Assembly: GCA_040882565.1 (NCBI GenBank)
Contig: JBBEAZ010000044.1
Coordinates: 141,649-205,648, forward strand
Length of the DNA: 64,000 nucleotides
Direction: 5' to 3'
From: CF-162 sp040882565
GTDB lineage: Bacteria > Chloroflexota > Dehalococcoidia > SM23-28-2 > RBG-16-64-32
Shown here: piece by piece, positions 23,388-31,322 of the stretch
How the letters are laid out: each line of letters begins with the position of its first letter
Position numbering within the stretch: the stretch's first letter is position 1
The notes under the pieces: generated by a model
The model's database searches: none
Told to the model about the DNA's origin: nothing
Seen by the model: the letters and a program-made list of their open reading frames with translations, nothing else
Translations under genes and position numbers: made by a program

Positions 23388-24146
23388 ATGCCTCTAGTCG
23401 TCTTAGCGGGAGTATCACAAGCCGTCGTCACTCGCCACAAGAGATACGAGATCAGCACTCCCGGCTGGACTCTGGTGCGATGTGATTCAAGAACAACAAA
23501 ATCAGACCTAAGAACCTGCTGGAAGGACGTTGTCCGATATACAGAGGACAGCGGCGCTGAGGGCGCTCACATTCTGGCATTTCACCACCGAGACGACGAA
23601 CGAGATCTCTTCGAAGACGATATCTATTCAAGGCATCGCCTTGTCTGGGTAGATCGCATGTCACTCGGCTTCTACGGAAGCAATGCATTCGATCAGTTCA
23701 TTCAGCGCACCTTACAATTCGAATCGGTTTGGCGAGCTGGTATTCGGCCAACGATCGACTCGCCATTGATGCTTCCGGAGACTTGCTTTCACGCTCATTC
23801 GATCGTCAAGGAGGTTTGGGTTCGCGCTCACAGACTCGGAATCGACAACGATGACATCAATGCGGTGAACCTCCTCATCAAGCGGTTCCGGCAAGACCAC
23901 CACGACCGGGGTTGCTGGATAGACGGCCGCTCCCATAGATTCACACCAGCCGAGGCGAAACACGGACTACACGTTGACGCGAGCCGGCGCCACAAGTTCA
24001 CCTACGAGATACCCAAGGGCTTCCATTTCGACGTTCGCGCAAGCAACGGCCGAGAATTTACGATCAGAGACCACACGGGAGCATCGTGGCAGTTTCGCCG
24101 CTATACGAACGTTGATTCGCACGGCCACATGCGGGGTGGGGAGTGA
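23388..24146 (+). CDS. Hypothetical protein paired with LOTUS-like gene
   Basis: A 252-residue protein I do not recognise. It begins MPLVVLAGVSQAVVTRHKRYE. Visible features: many His/Asp/Arg residues, LAFHHRDDERDLFEDD (about 64-79), ETCFHAHSIVKEVWVRAHRLG, and HHDRGCWIDGRSHRFTPAEAKHG. Polar motifs of this type could form a nuclease or metal site, but no family signature (PIN, NYN, PD-DEXK) is clear. Its ATG follows the previous stop without a gap, so translation is coupled, and the two products probably act together. Low GC suggests transfer. Confidence 0.55.
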   Translation: MPLVVLAGVSQAVVTRHKRYEISTPGWTLVRCDSRTTKSDLRTCWKDVVRYTEDSGAEGAHILAFHHRDDERDLFEDDIYSRHRLVWVDRMSLGFYGSNAFDQFIQRTLQFESVWRAGIRPTIDSPLMLPETCFHAHSIVKEVWVRAHRLGIDNDDINAVNLLIKRFRQDHHDRGCWIDGRSHRFTPAEAKHGLHVDASRRHKFTYEIPKGFHFDVRASNGREFTIRDHTGASWQFRRYTNVDSHGHMRGGE

Positions 24147-24149
24147 GTT

Positions 24150-24602
24150 CTACGCCTTCGCATTCGCCACAGCGCGCATCAACCCCTCGATCAGCCGATA
24201 GTCGCCCTCCGGCACCTCGTGCAGCGCGCCCTGGAACGCCAGCCGCCAGTGCTCCGCCGGCCACTTCTTCGGGTACTCGAGCATCGGCCCAATCTCGCGT
24301 ACATCGAGGTACTTCGCCGACGTAAGAATCGTGACAGGCTTGACCTTCACCCGCCACGGATAGTCTTCCTTCGGCTTCTTGTCGCTGCGAAACACCTTCT
24401 CGTGGTCCTCGTAATACTCGGACGTCACCTCAGCAATCCCGCCGAACTTCATGATCTTCGTAAGGTAAAAGATCAGGCGGTCTCCAGGCCTCATGCGAGA
24501 CACTTCGCTCCGCCGCGTGCTCTTGAAACCGAACATGTCGAAGCCGCGCGCATCGGCAACCCGCATGTTCTGCTCAGAGCCAACGACGATCCAGTAAGCC
24601 AT
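24150..24602 (-). CDS. EVE-domain protein
   Basis: A 150-residue single-domain EVE protein. AYWIVVGSEQNMRVADARGFDMFGFKSTRR, MRPGDRLIFYLTKIMKFGGIAEV and YPWRVKVKPV are the standard PUA-like beta strands; the aromatic pocket is used by relatives to read modified bases in DNA or RNA. EVE genes often neighbour restriction or anti-phage genes. Here it lies tail to tail with the LOTUS-like pair (3-base gap). Confidence 0.87.
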   Translation of the reverse strand: MAYWIVVGSEQNMRVADARGFDMFGFKSTRRSEVSRMRPGDRLIFYLTKIMKFGGIAEVTSEYYEDHEKVFRSDKKPKEDYPWRVKVKPVTILTSAKYLDVREIGPMLEYPKKWPAEHWRLAFQGALHEVPEGDYRLIEGLMRAVANAKA

Positions 24603-24659
24603 CGAAATCCTCCGCGGGCGATTATACCGAGCGCCGGTCTGCGGTGGTGGGCAAAGAAA

Positions 24660-24691
24660 AGCCCGGAGCCGTAGCTCCGGGCTGTTTTTCC
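24660..24691 (-). terminator. Bidirectional-looking rho-independent terminator
   Basis: AGCCCGGAGC / GCTCCGGGCT, perfect 10-bp stem with loop CGTA, with TTTTT on the plus side and TTTTCTTT on the minus side. It ends the minus-strand Fe-S carrier gene that stops at 24711. Confidence 0.85.
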
Positions 24692-24710
24692 TGTTCCTGT
24701 TTGCCGGGGC

Positions 24711-25076
24711 TTAGTGGCCGCCGCACGGTCGCGCCGCGCCGCCGCCTTCAGCGGTCTGGAAGGACGTGCCGCAGGCGCACGACTTGACCGCGTTCGGGTT
24801 GAAGATCGTGAAGCCGGCCTTCATCAGGTCGTCGACGTAGTCGATCTCCGCGCCTTCGAGCAAAGGGGCGCTGTCAGGGTCGATTACGATCTTGACGCCG
24901 GCGTACTCGACGATCAGGTCGTCGTCCTCAATGTCGCGAGCGAGCGCCATGCCGTACTGGTAGCCGGAGCAGCCGCCGCCGGCGACAAACACGCGGAGTC
25001 CCGTGTCGGCCGGAAGGCCCTTCTCTTTGAACATATCCTTCGCCTTCTCGGCGGCCTTAGGGGATACGGTCATCAT
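24711..25076 (-). CDS. A-type iron-sulfur cluster carrier (HesB/IscA/ErpA family)
   Basis: A 121-residue A-type carrier that delivers Fe-S clusters to apoproteins. The three cysteine ligands are in GGGCSGYQYG (about 34) and KSCACGTSF (about 100-102). VTVSPKAAEKAKDMF-type opening and the IDYVDDLMKAGFTIFNPNA block are standard. A Gly-rich tail (GGGAARPCGGH) with one extra cysteine and histidine extends beyond the usual end. Single gene, own terminator. IscA and ErpA subtypes cannot be separated here. Confidence 0.88.
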   Translation of the reverse strand: MMTVSPKAAEKAKDMFKEKGLPADTGLRVFVAGGGCSGYQYGMALARDIEDDDLIVEYAGVKIVIDPDSAPLLEGAEIDYVDDLMKAGFTIFNPNAVKSCACGTSFQTAEGGGAARPCGGH

Positions 25077-25193
25077 GGCTGCACCTCAGTCTTTTAATAA
25101 GCGATTGGTTCGTATATCCATTGTGTCAAACCTACGCAAGGGTGTCAACGCGAACAGCGCTATAGGCGCCGGCGTCTTGCTACTGGCTACTGG

Positions 25194-25835
25194 CTAGTGG
25201 TTCACGCCAACGGACCGCAGATCGCTCGCAAACTTCTCATACCCCGTGAAGTGGAATCCGCGCATGCCAAGTGAACTCGCCGCTTCGGCGTACGCCGCGA
25301 CGTCGTCCGTGAACACCGACGCTTCCGCATCCATCCCGGCCTTCTCCAGCGCGTGCTGGAAGATCGCCGGATCCGGCTTCGCGATGCCGATGTCGCCGGA
25401 GCCGACTCGCACGTCGAACAACGTCGCCAGCCGATCCTCGGGCGGGTACTGCGCGTCGCGGTCACTAATGCGCTCCTCCAGACCCGGGATCGTGTTCGAA
25501 ATGATGCCGGTGAGGTAACCCGTGGCCCGCAGCCGCGTGACCAGCGACATCATATCGGGGTTCAGCGGCCGCTCTGCCTTCTCGTAAGCAGCGAGCACCT
25601 CGGTCGCCTTCTCGGCGCCAAGGAGCGCCACGGCGGCCTCGCGGATCGAGCCCTGCCATTCCTCGTGCGTGCAGCCGCCCACCTGGAACTCCATGTAGCG
25701 GCTATCGCGGTACAGACATCGCATCAGCGTCCGGTCCTCAAGGCCAAACCGCGCCTCGAGCGCCTTGTGGTCGACCCCGTCCATGTGCTGAAGCAGCACA
25801 CCACCGAAGTCGAAGAAGACCGCTTTGATCGTCAT
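25194..25835 (-). CDS. HAD-superfamily hydrolase
   Basis: A 213-residue HAD phosphatase with an alpha-helical cap (subfamily IA). Motif I is FFDFGGVLL (Asp nucleophile near residue 9, second Asp replaced by Gly as in epoxide-hydrolase-like/YihX members), motif II ISNT, motif III IAKPDPAIF and motif IV FTDDVAAYAEAA. The DFGGVL form points to YihX-like phosphatases acting on small sugar or nucleotide phosphates. Substrate not predictable. Confidence 0.85.
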   Translation of the reverse strand: MTIKAVFFDFGGVLLQHMDGVDHKALEARFGLEDRTLMRCLYRDSRYMEFQVGGCTHEEWQGSIREAAVALLGAEKATEVLAAYEKAERPLNPDMMSLVTRLRATGYLTGIISNTIPGLEERISDRDAQYPPEDRLATLFDVRVGSGDIGIAKPDPAIFQHALEKAGMDAEASVFTDDVAAYAEAASSLGMRGFHFTGYEKFASDLRSVGVNH

Positions 25836-25875
25836 GGCGTTTATCGTAGCTGGCGAGGCAAAGCCGCGCTAGCGT

Positions 25876-25921
25876 CCGTTCTCTGAGGAACGAAGAGCCC
25901 CGACGCAGCGAAGGCGAGCAT
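25876..25921 (+). repeat. Dispersed intergenic repeat, copy B
   Basis: 46-base unit starting CCGTTCTCTGAGGAACGAAG and ending AGCGAAGGCGAGCAT. It differs at three positions from the inverted copy at 61553-61598 and lies between the HAD and NAD synthetase genes. Confidence 0.8.
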
Positions 25922-25983
25922 CGAAAAGACGCTGCGCGGTGCGACGACGCTGTCCGGCTGAGGGATTCCTTCGCGAGCCGCCC

Positions 25984-27669
25984 CTACAATCCCTTGTACC
26001 GATGCGCGATCGGCAAACGCCGGTCACGCCCAAACGCCTTCGGCGTTATCTTGACGCCCGGCGGCGACTGCCGCCGCTTGTACTCGTTCCGGTTGATCAT
26101 CACCACCGCCCGCTCCACCATCGCCTTGTCGAATCCCAGCGCCACGATGTCCTCGATGCTGCGGTCCTCCTCCACGTACTCTTCGATGATCTCGTCCAGC
26201 ACCTCGTACGGCGGCAGCGTGTCCTGGTCCAGCTGGCCGGGTTTCAGCTCGGCGCTGGGCGGCTTCGTCAGCACTGACTCCGGGATCACCGGCCGCTCAC
26301 TCAACTGGTTGCGGTAGCGACAGAGCCGGTAGACGAGCGTCTTCGGGACATCCTTGATCACTGCGAACCCGCCCGACATATCGCCGTAAAGCGTGGCGTA
26401 ACCGGTCGCGAACTCGCTCTTGTTCCCCGTGGTTAGGACCAGCCAGCCAAACTTATTGGAGAGCGCCATGATGACGTTGCCGCGGATCCGCGACTGGATG
26501 TTCTCTTCGGCCGTACCAGCCCCGCCGCCGTCCAGTTCCCTGAACGGCCGCTCCAGCATCTCCAGGTACGCTGCATGCGCCGGCTCGATCGGCACGATGA
26601 TGAAGCGCACGCCGAGGTTGTCGGCCAGGTCCTGCGCATCCTTGATGCTGCCCTCTGACGAATACCGCGACGGCATCCCCACGCCAACAACATTCTCCGC
26701 CCCGATCGCATCGACCGCGACCGCTGCGACAATGCTGGAGTCGATGCCGCCGGACAGCGCGACGAGCGCCTTCTCGAAGCCGGTCTTCGCGAGATAGTCG
26801 CGAGTGCCACTGACCAGCGCGCGGTACACCTCTTCCTCGTACGAGGGCGCGGGCTCGATCCGCGTCTCGATGCGAGGCCGTGCCCTGTCGGGCGCCGCGC
26901 TCACGAAAATGTGGTGCGCCGCCGGCGGCGCAGTCTCGACTTCGATGTCGTGGACCAGCAGGTCCTCGTCGAACAGCGTCGAGCGCGCGGCGAGCGCACC
27001 CGTCGGGTCGAGCACCAGCGAGCCGCCGTCGAAGACAAGTTCGTCTTGGCCACCGACCTGGTTCGTATAGCAGATCCAGACGCCGTAGTCCCGAGCGCGG
27101 CCGGCGAGCATCTCCTCGCGGAACGAATGCTTGCCCGCGTGGTACGGCGAACCGTTGATGTTGAGGATCACCTTCGCGCCCGCCTTCGCCTGCGCCTCCG
27201 TCGGGTTTCCCGAAAACCAGATGTCCTCGCAGATGTTCACGCCGACCGGGACGCCGGCGATCGTGTGCACCGGGTTCTCCGTATCAACACGGAAATACCG
27301 CATCTCATCGAACACCCCGTAGTTCGGTAACCGCTGCTTGCGGTAAACCGCCATGAGCTTCCCGTTGTGCACGACGGCGGCGGCGTTGTAGATGCCCTCC
27401 TCGTCCGCGTCCACGAAGCCAATCACGGCGGTGAGTCCGGCGCATGCGCCCACAGCATCATCTAGCGCCGCGCGGTTATCAGCGATGAACTTGGTGCGGA
27501 GCAACAGGTCCTCCGGCGGATATCCGGTGATCGTCAACTCCGGAAAGCAGACCACATCTACCCCGAGGTCGCGGGCGTGGCCCGCGTACTCGGCGACTTT
27601 GCGGACGTTGCCGTCCATATCGCCGATGGTCGTGTTGATCTGGGCAAGTCCAACGCGCAGCGTGCTCAT
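25984..27669 (-). CDS. nadE: Glutamine-dependent NAD+ synthetase
   Basis: A 561-residue two-domain enzyme that makes NAD+ from deamido-NAD+, ATP and glutamine. The N-terminal nitrilase-type amidase has the Glu-Lys-Cys triad in CFPELTITGYPPEDLL, AVYRKQRLPNYGVFDE and GVNICEDIWFS. The C-terminal synthetase has the PP-loop ALSGGIDSSI (about 305), GNKSEFATGY and the PPSAELKPGQLDQD end. Length is normal. ATG 27669 lies 12 bases after a perfect palindrome, suggesting repression tied to NAD status. Confidence 0.93.
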   Translation of the reverse strand: MSTLRVGLAQINTTIGDMDGNVRKVAEYAGHARDLGVDVVCFPELTITGYPPEDLLLRTKFIADNRAALDDAVGACAGLTAVIGFVDADEEGIYNAAAVVHNGKLMAVYRKQRLPNYGVFDEMRYFRVDTENPVHTIAGVPVGVNICEDIWFSGNPTEAQAKAGAKVILNINGSPYHAGKHSFREEMLAGRARDYGVWICYTNQVGGQDELVFDGGSLVLDPTGALAARSTLFDEDLLVHDIEVETAPPAAHHIFVSAAPDRARPRIETRIEPAPSYEEEVYRALVSGTRDYLAKTGFEKALVALSGGIDSSIVAAVAVDAIGAENVVGVGMPSRYSSEGSIKDAQDLADNLGVRFIIVPIEPAHAAYLEMLERPFRELDGGGAGTAEENIQSRIRGNVIMALSNKFGWLVLTTGNKSEFATGYATLYGDMSGGFAVIKDVPKTLVYRLCRYRNQLSERPVIPESVLTKPPSAELKPGQLDQDTLPPYEVLDEIIEEYVEEDRSIEDIVALGFDKAMVERAVVMINRNEYKRRQSPPGVKITPKAFGRDRRLPIAHRYKGL

Positions 27670-27680
27670 CTGGCTACCCT

Positions 27681-27699
27681 TAGTGTACTACGTACACTA
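27681..27699. promoter_or_regulatory. Perfect palindrome upstream of nadE
   Basis: TAGTGTAC-TAC-GTACACTA: 8-base arms with a 3-base spacer, 12 bases before the nadE start. Read on the minus strand TACACT inside it could be the -10 box, so a bound repressor would block transcription. The controlling protein is not in the window. Confidence 0.65.
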
Positions 27700-27876
27700 T
27701 CCCTCGTCTCTATGGATCTCGGCATCGGCTTGACCCGCATTCTCGCGCCGGTTGGCCGCCGCTGTCCACCGACCGCGACGGCGTTTTCGCTTGACCCTCA
27801 TACGCCCTTGTGATATTCCCTACAAACGGATGCACGCCTGCTACAGAGGCTTGCGCCCCAGTATTCAGGAGCTCGC

Positions 27877-28905
27877 ATGGAATACATACAAACGATCCTC
27901 CTCCAGGTACCAGCTTCGCAGCTGGAACGGGCGTCGCAGGCCGGCGGCCTGCTGGCGGAGCTTGACGCGCACCGCGAGTTCCTGAGAGGGCAGCCCGGCT
28001 TCCGCGACATCCGCATCACCCGCTCGATCAACAACGAGGGCAACATCCTCGTGCTGGTCGAGACGCGCTGGGCCGACGACGCAACCCTCGTCCGGTACGA
28101 GACGAACGAGCCAAACGCGGCGGCAATCGTCCGCGCCCACCAGGACATCATCGTCCGCGACAGCCTGCAGGTCCTCGACATGGAAGCGCTCCGCACAGAG
28201 GCTTCCTTCAAAACGTCCGAAGAGGCGATGCACGCCCGTGAACGGGTCATGCTGCCGATCGCGATCCCGCTCGGCGTTCTCGCCTTCGTCCTCCTTGCGG
28301 TTTACGGGCTTTCCCGCATTTACCTCGAAATCGGCGGCGACGGCGCGGTGGCATTGGGGGCCGGCCTCACCATCGGCGTTCTCATCTTCGCCTTCTACTT
28401 CGTCAGCAACCCGCGCGCCTCCGGCATGCAGATCGCTGGCGTCATGGCGATCGTCGCGCTCGCCCTCGCGGGCGGCACCACCTGGGCCCTCGTCGAAGAG
28501 GACGAGCACGCGGAGGAACCGTCTGGCGGCGAGCCCCCCGATGGCGAACCCGGCAACGGCCCCGGCGGAGGGCCAAGTGCGCCGACGATCGTCCTGGGAG
28601 AGCTCTTCTTCGAGTACGACGGCGAACAGAATCCGGAGATCCCTGTGACTGCCGGAGAAGAGGTCGTCTTCACCCTCGACAACGACGGCACGTCAGTTCA
28701 CAACATGCACGTTGCGGCGCTCGACGGCACCTTTGCAGACAATATTTGCGACACTGGCGGCGACGCGACAGCCTGCTCGGACCCGGACCGGATCGCCGCC
28801 GGCGAATCCGGTGAAATCACGATCAACATCGCCGACCCCGGCACCTACGACTTCCGCTGCGACTTTCACGCAGTCGACATGACCGGGACGCTCGTCATCG
28901 AGTAA
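27877..28905 (+). CDS. Membrane-anchored cupredoxin fused to an ABM-like domain
   Basis: A 342-residue fusion. Residues 1-100 resemble an antibiotic-biosynthesis-monooxygenase (dimeric alpha+beta barrel) domain: LRGQPGFRDIRITRSINNEGNILVLVETRW and IVRAHQDIIVRDSL. Three transmembrane segments follow (about 125-205), then a Gly/Pro/Glu linker and a cupredoxin domain with copper ligand candidates His in VHNMHV, Cys in FRCDF, His in FHAVD and Met in DMTG. The copper domain would face outward. AGGAG precedes ATG 27877. Position next to the cytochrome oxidase cluster suggests electron delivery to CuA, which is inference. Confidence 0.78.
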   Translation: MEYIQTILLQVPASQLERASQAGGLLAELDAHREFLRGQPGFRDIRITRSINNEGNILVLVETRWADDATLVRYETNEPNAAAIVRAHQDIIVRDSLQVLDMEALRTEASFKTSEEAMHARERVMLPIAIPLGVLAFVLLAVYGLSRIYLEIGGDGAVALGAGLTIGVLIFAFYFVSNPRASGMQIAGVMAIVALALAGGTTWALVEEDEHAEEPSGGEPPDGEPGNGPGGGPSAPTIVLGELFFEYDGEQNPEIPVTAGEEVVFTLDNDGTSVHNMHVAALDGTFADNICDTGGDATACSDPDRIAAGESGEITINIADPGTYDFRCDFHAVDMTGTLVIE

Positions 28906-29028
28906 CCGCACCGCGCGAGCGCCATTTACTCCTCGGATTTCGGCTCGCACATCGGCTACCCCGATATCAGCCCTTTCACAACCGCACACGCGCTAGCCAG
29001 GTGCCGACTGCCACACCAGTGGCGCCTA

Positions 29029-29105
29029 ACGTCGAGGCGCACCGATGGACCCTGCCGTGGGTTTCGGGTGTCCCCAAAGACCCCTTCCTCTTGGGGCGGC
29101 GGTTG
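29029..29105 (+). repeat. Tandem G/C-rich intergenic unit, copy 1
   Basis: Begins AACGTCGAGGCGCACCGATG, then GGTGTCCCCAAAGACCCC and CTTGGGGCGG. Each half has complementary runs (TGTCCCC/GGGGC) able to form hairpins. Confidence 0.65.
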
Positions 29106-29134
29106 AGTTACCCAGGCACATCCGCCATCCCCTG

Positions 29135-29232
29135 AACGTGGAGGTGCAGCGACGGACGCTGCCGGGGGTTCCCAACGGGCCCGTCTGGTCGGGGGTGTCC
29201 CCCGAGACCCCCTTCTTCTTAGGGACGGGGGG
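29135..29232 (+). repeat. Tandem G/C-rich intergenic unit, copy 2 with insert
   Basis: Matches copy 1 (AACGTGGAGGTGCAGCGACG, then GTGTCCCCCGAGACCCCC and CTTAGGGACGG) but carries about 20 extra bases (AACGGGCCCGTCTGG region) in the middle, which themselves contain the dyad ACGGGCCCGT. Confidence 0.65.
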
Positions 29233-29461
29233 GGTCCGGAACCGGGGTCGGGTCGCGCCATGATCGGACGCCGGGGCCAAAGCCTTTGTACGTCGTTCAA
29301 TCAACCGCCGCCATGCCTGCGCCCTTCAACGCAGGCACGGATGCGCGGGGGAAAAACGAAAAGTCTCGCCGCGCAATCAAACTCTGGATACGGGGCGCCC
29401 CCGACAATCAAAGCGCAGATACGAACAAGCCGCCTAAAACGTCGATTGAACGCTCAGCCGT

Positions 29462-30328
29462 CTATCGTCCAGGGTTGAGCCCGATGTCGCGAAGCTCTTC
29501 TTCCACCTCGCTCCACGGCAGCCCCTTCGACTGCGCTTCCTCCTTCGCGTACCACTTGAAGAACACCGCCGCAATGAAGCTCCAAAGGATGATGCTCCCG
29601 ACCACCTTCATGACGAACGCCCCGAGCTGCTGGTCCTCGACAGGAGAGATCCCCCAGATCCGCGGCGCGTCCGCGTAGAACCCATACACCGCGGTCTTCG
29701 AGAACGTGATAAACGCGCCGATCACAGCCGGCACCAGCGACTGCACGAACAGGTACGCCATCTGCTGCGGGTAGCCAAGTTGGGGTAGGCCGGGCACCCG
29801 CGTGATCACCGGCCACCACATCATCAGCGAAGTCGTCAGGATCACCCCGTGGACGACGAAATGGAACCAGTGATGATACAGGGCGTAGTCCACAACATGC
29901 GGCAGATGCGTAATCACCAGGGCCATGTTCAGCGCGAAGATCGCCAGCAAAGGGTTGAGGACGATCCGCGCAACCGGCAGGGCCCGCCGATTACCGAGGA
30001 GCGCCTCATAGAGCCACGTAGGGATGCCCGCGAGGAGAAGAGGCGGCGCCACCAGCGCGAAGAGCATGTGCTGCACCATGTGGACGCTGAGAAGGTACTT
30101 CTCGCTGATGTCGTGAATCGGCGACCCGGCTGCGATGTAAATCGTGAGCACACCCAGGCCGAAGTAAATGACCTGGCTTCGCTTGACCCGGCCCGCATCG
30201 CTAACGCGCGGGCGCCAGATCTCGACGGCGTACCAGTACACGACGAGGAGACCGAGACAGAGGATTACTACGTCAGCATGCAGGTGCCAGTCGAGCCATT
30301 CCTGTCCCGCTATGTGAAGTGCGATCAC
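29462..30328 (-). CDS. ctaG: Cytochrome c oxidase assembly factor CtaG-like membrane protein
   Basis: A 288-residue protein of the caa3-type CtaG family (distinct from Cox11). Seven hydrophobic segments, with conserved His residues in LLSVHMVQHMLFALVAPPLLL and YHHWFHFVVHGVILTTSLMMWWPV, and PRIWGISPVEDQQLGAFVMKVVG near the end. It helps insert copper or assemble the oxidase. Last gene of the ctaA-ctaB-cox operon. The cytosolic C-terminus is charged. Confidence 0.88.
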   Translation of the reverse strand: MIALHIAGQEWLDWHLHADVVILCLGLLVVYWYAVEIWRPRVSDAGRVKRSQVIYFGLGVLTIYIAAGSPIHDISEKYLLSVHMVQHMLFALVAPPLLLAGIPTWLYEALLGNRRALPVARIVLNPLLAIFALNMALVITHLPHVVDYALYHHWFHFVVHGVILTTSLMMWWPVITRVPGLPQLGYPQQMAYLFVQSLVPAVIGAFITFSKTAVYGFYADAPRIWGISPVEDQQLGAFVMKVVGSIILWSFIAAVFFKWYAKEEAQSKGLPWSEVEEELRDIGLNPGR

Positions 30329-30370
30329 CGCAACATCCCCGCCGCCGCTCCCGCCGGGGAGCGGCTGTTC

Positions 30371-30715
30371 TCAGACCAGTTGCCCGCGCAGGGCGGCGAT
30401 GGCCACCGCGAAGACGACCAGGGTCAACGCCATCCCGCCGACGAAGAAGACCGAAAAGAGCCGGTTGTCAAACTTGAGGTGCATGAACCACAACACGACC
30501 ATCGAAAACTTGGTCACCGAGAGGACCATCAGTATGAGAACGAGAAGAGTGTGGCTCATGTCAATGTAGTAGATGCCCACCTCGACTGCCGTGATGAAGG
30601 TGAGGATCGCCCCGATCTGGATGTATTCCATCGGGCCCGGGTGATGCTCTGCGTGCGCCTCCTCGGCGGCCACCACAGGTTCACCACGGTCGCGTCGGTA
30701 ATCGGCCAGCGTCAT
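30371..30715 (-). CDS. coxD: Cytochrome c oxidase subunit IV
   Basis: A 114-residue small subunit with three transmembrane helices. EYIQIGAILTFITAVEVGIYYIDM, VLILMVLSVTKFSMVVLWFMHLKFD and the closing hydrophobic helix match the bacterial COX4 (CtaF/CyoD-like) family. A His-rich N-terminal segment (EEAHAEHHPGP) precedes the first helix. It stabilises the oxidase and is not catalytic. 16 bases separate it from coxC. Confidence 0.86.
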   Translation of the reverse strand: MTLADYRRDRGEPVVAAEEAHAEHHPGPMEYIQIGAILTFITAVEVGIYYIDMSHTLLVLILMVLSVTKFSMVVLWFMHLKFDNRLFSVFFVGGMALTLVVFAVAIAALRGQLV

Positions 30716-30731
30716 GAGTGTGTCTCCCGCC

Positions 30732-31322
30732 TCAAGGTTGAATCAGGTAGATGAGCGTGAAGATAACGATCCAGACGATGTCGACGAAGTGCCAGTACAG
30801 GCCAGCCAGCTCAATCGTCTGACTGTCCTTCTGCTGAATACCCCCGCGTAAGGACACAACGAAAAGCGAGAGCAAGATCAGGATGCCGATCGTAACGTGC
30901 GCTCCGTGAAAGCCCGTAAGCACGAAGAAAGTTGTGCCGAAGAGGTTCGTGCTGAGGCTCAGGCCCTCGTGATGGAACTCCGTGAACTCGTAAACCTGGC
31001 CAGCGATAAAGAGAGCACCGAGGATTGCTGTCGTGAACAGCCAGATCTGCATATGCCGGACGTTCCCGCGCTGAATGGCGGCAAGCGCCAGCACCATGCT
31101 TACGCTGCTCATCAGCAGGACGAAGGCACTGACGGAGGTGAACGGGATGTCAAACAGGTCCTCCGGGTACGGCCCGACGAGGCTCCGGTCACGGTACAGG
31201 AGATACGCCGCGATGAATGAGCCGAAGAAGAGGCAATCGGACGCCAGGAAGAGCCACATGAGCAGCTTCTTGTTGTCAATTCCCGTTGACGTTTCGAGAT
31301 GCGCGGTGCCAGCGTGGGCCAC
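30732..31322 (-). CDS. coxC: Cytochrome c oxidase subunit III
   Basis: A 196-residue, five-helix subunit III as in caa3/bo3 oxidases. KKLLMWLFLASDCLFFGSFIAAYLLYR, QVYEFTEFHHEGLSLSTNLFGTTFFVLTGFHGAHV and AGLYWHFVDIVWIVIFTLIYLIQP are diagnostic. The GTG start shares one base with the coxA stop (TAGTG), so translation is coupled. Confidence 0.92.
   Translation of the reverse strand: MAHAGTAHLETSTGIDNKKLLMWLFLASDCLFFGSFIAAYLLYRDRSLVGPYPEDLFDIPFTSVSAFVLLMSSVSMVLALAAIQRGNVRHMQIWLFTTAILGALFIAGQVYEFTEFHHEGLSLSTNLFGTTFFVLTGFHGAHVTIGILILLSLFVVSLRGGIQQKDSQTIELAGLYWHFVDIVWIVIFTLIYLIQP

Larger units (their letters stand above)
28906..29461. other. Long intergenic region with G/C-rich tandem repeat
   Basis: This 556-base gap between convergent genes contains no credible gene. 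It holds two diverged tandem copies of a G/C-rich unit (29029-29105 and 29135-29232) and a GCCTGCG/CGCAGGC hairpin (29315-29336) without T-tract. Confidence 0.6.

Noticed and set aside
27798..28509. Minus-strand frames opposite the cupredoxin fusion
   Set aside because: No domains and no start signals; opposite a gene with clear copper motifs.
29315..29336. Terminator for the oxidase operon
   Set aside because: The GCCTGCG/CGCAGGC hairpin has no T-tract on either strand and lies 126 bases past the gene; left as an unassigned hairpin.
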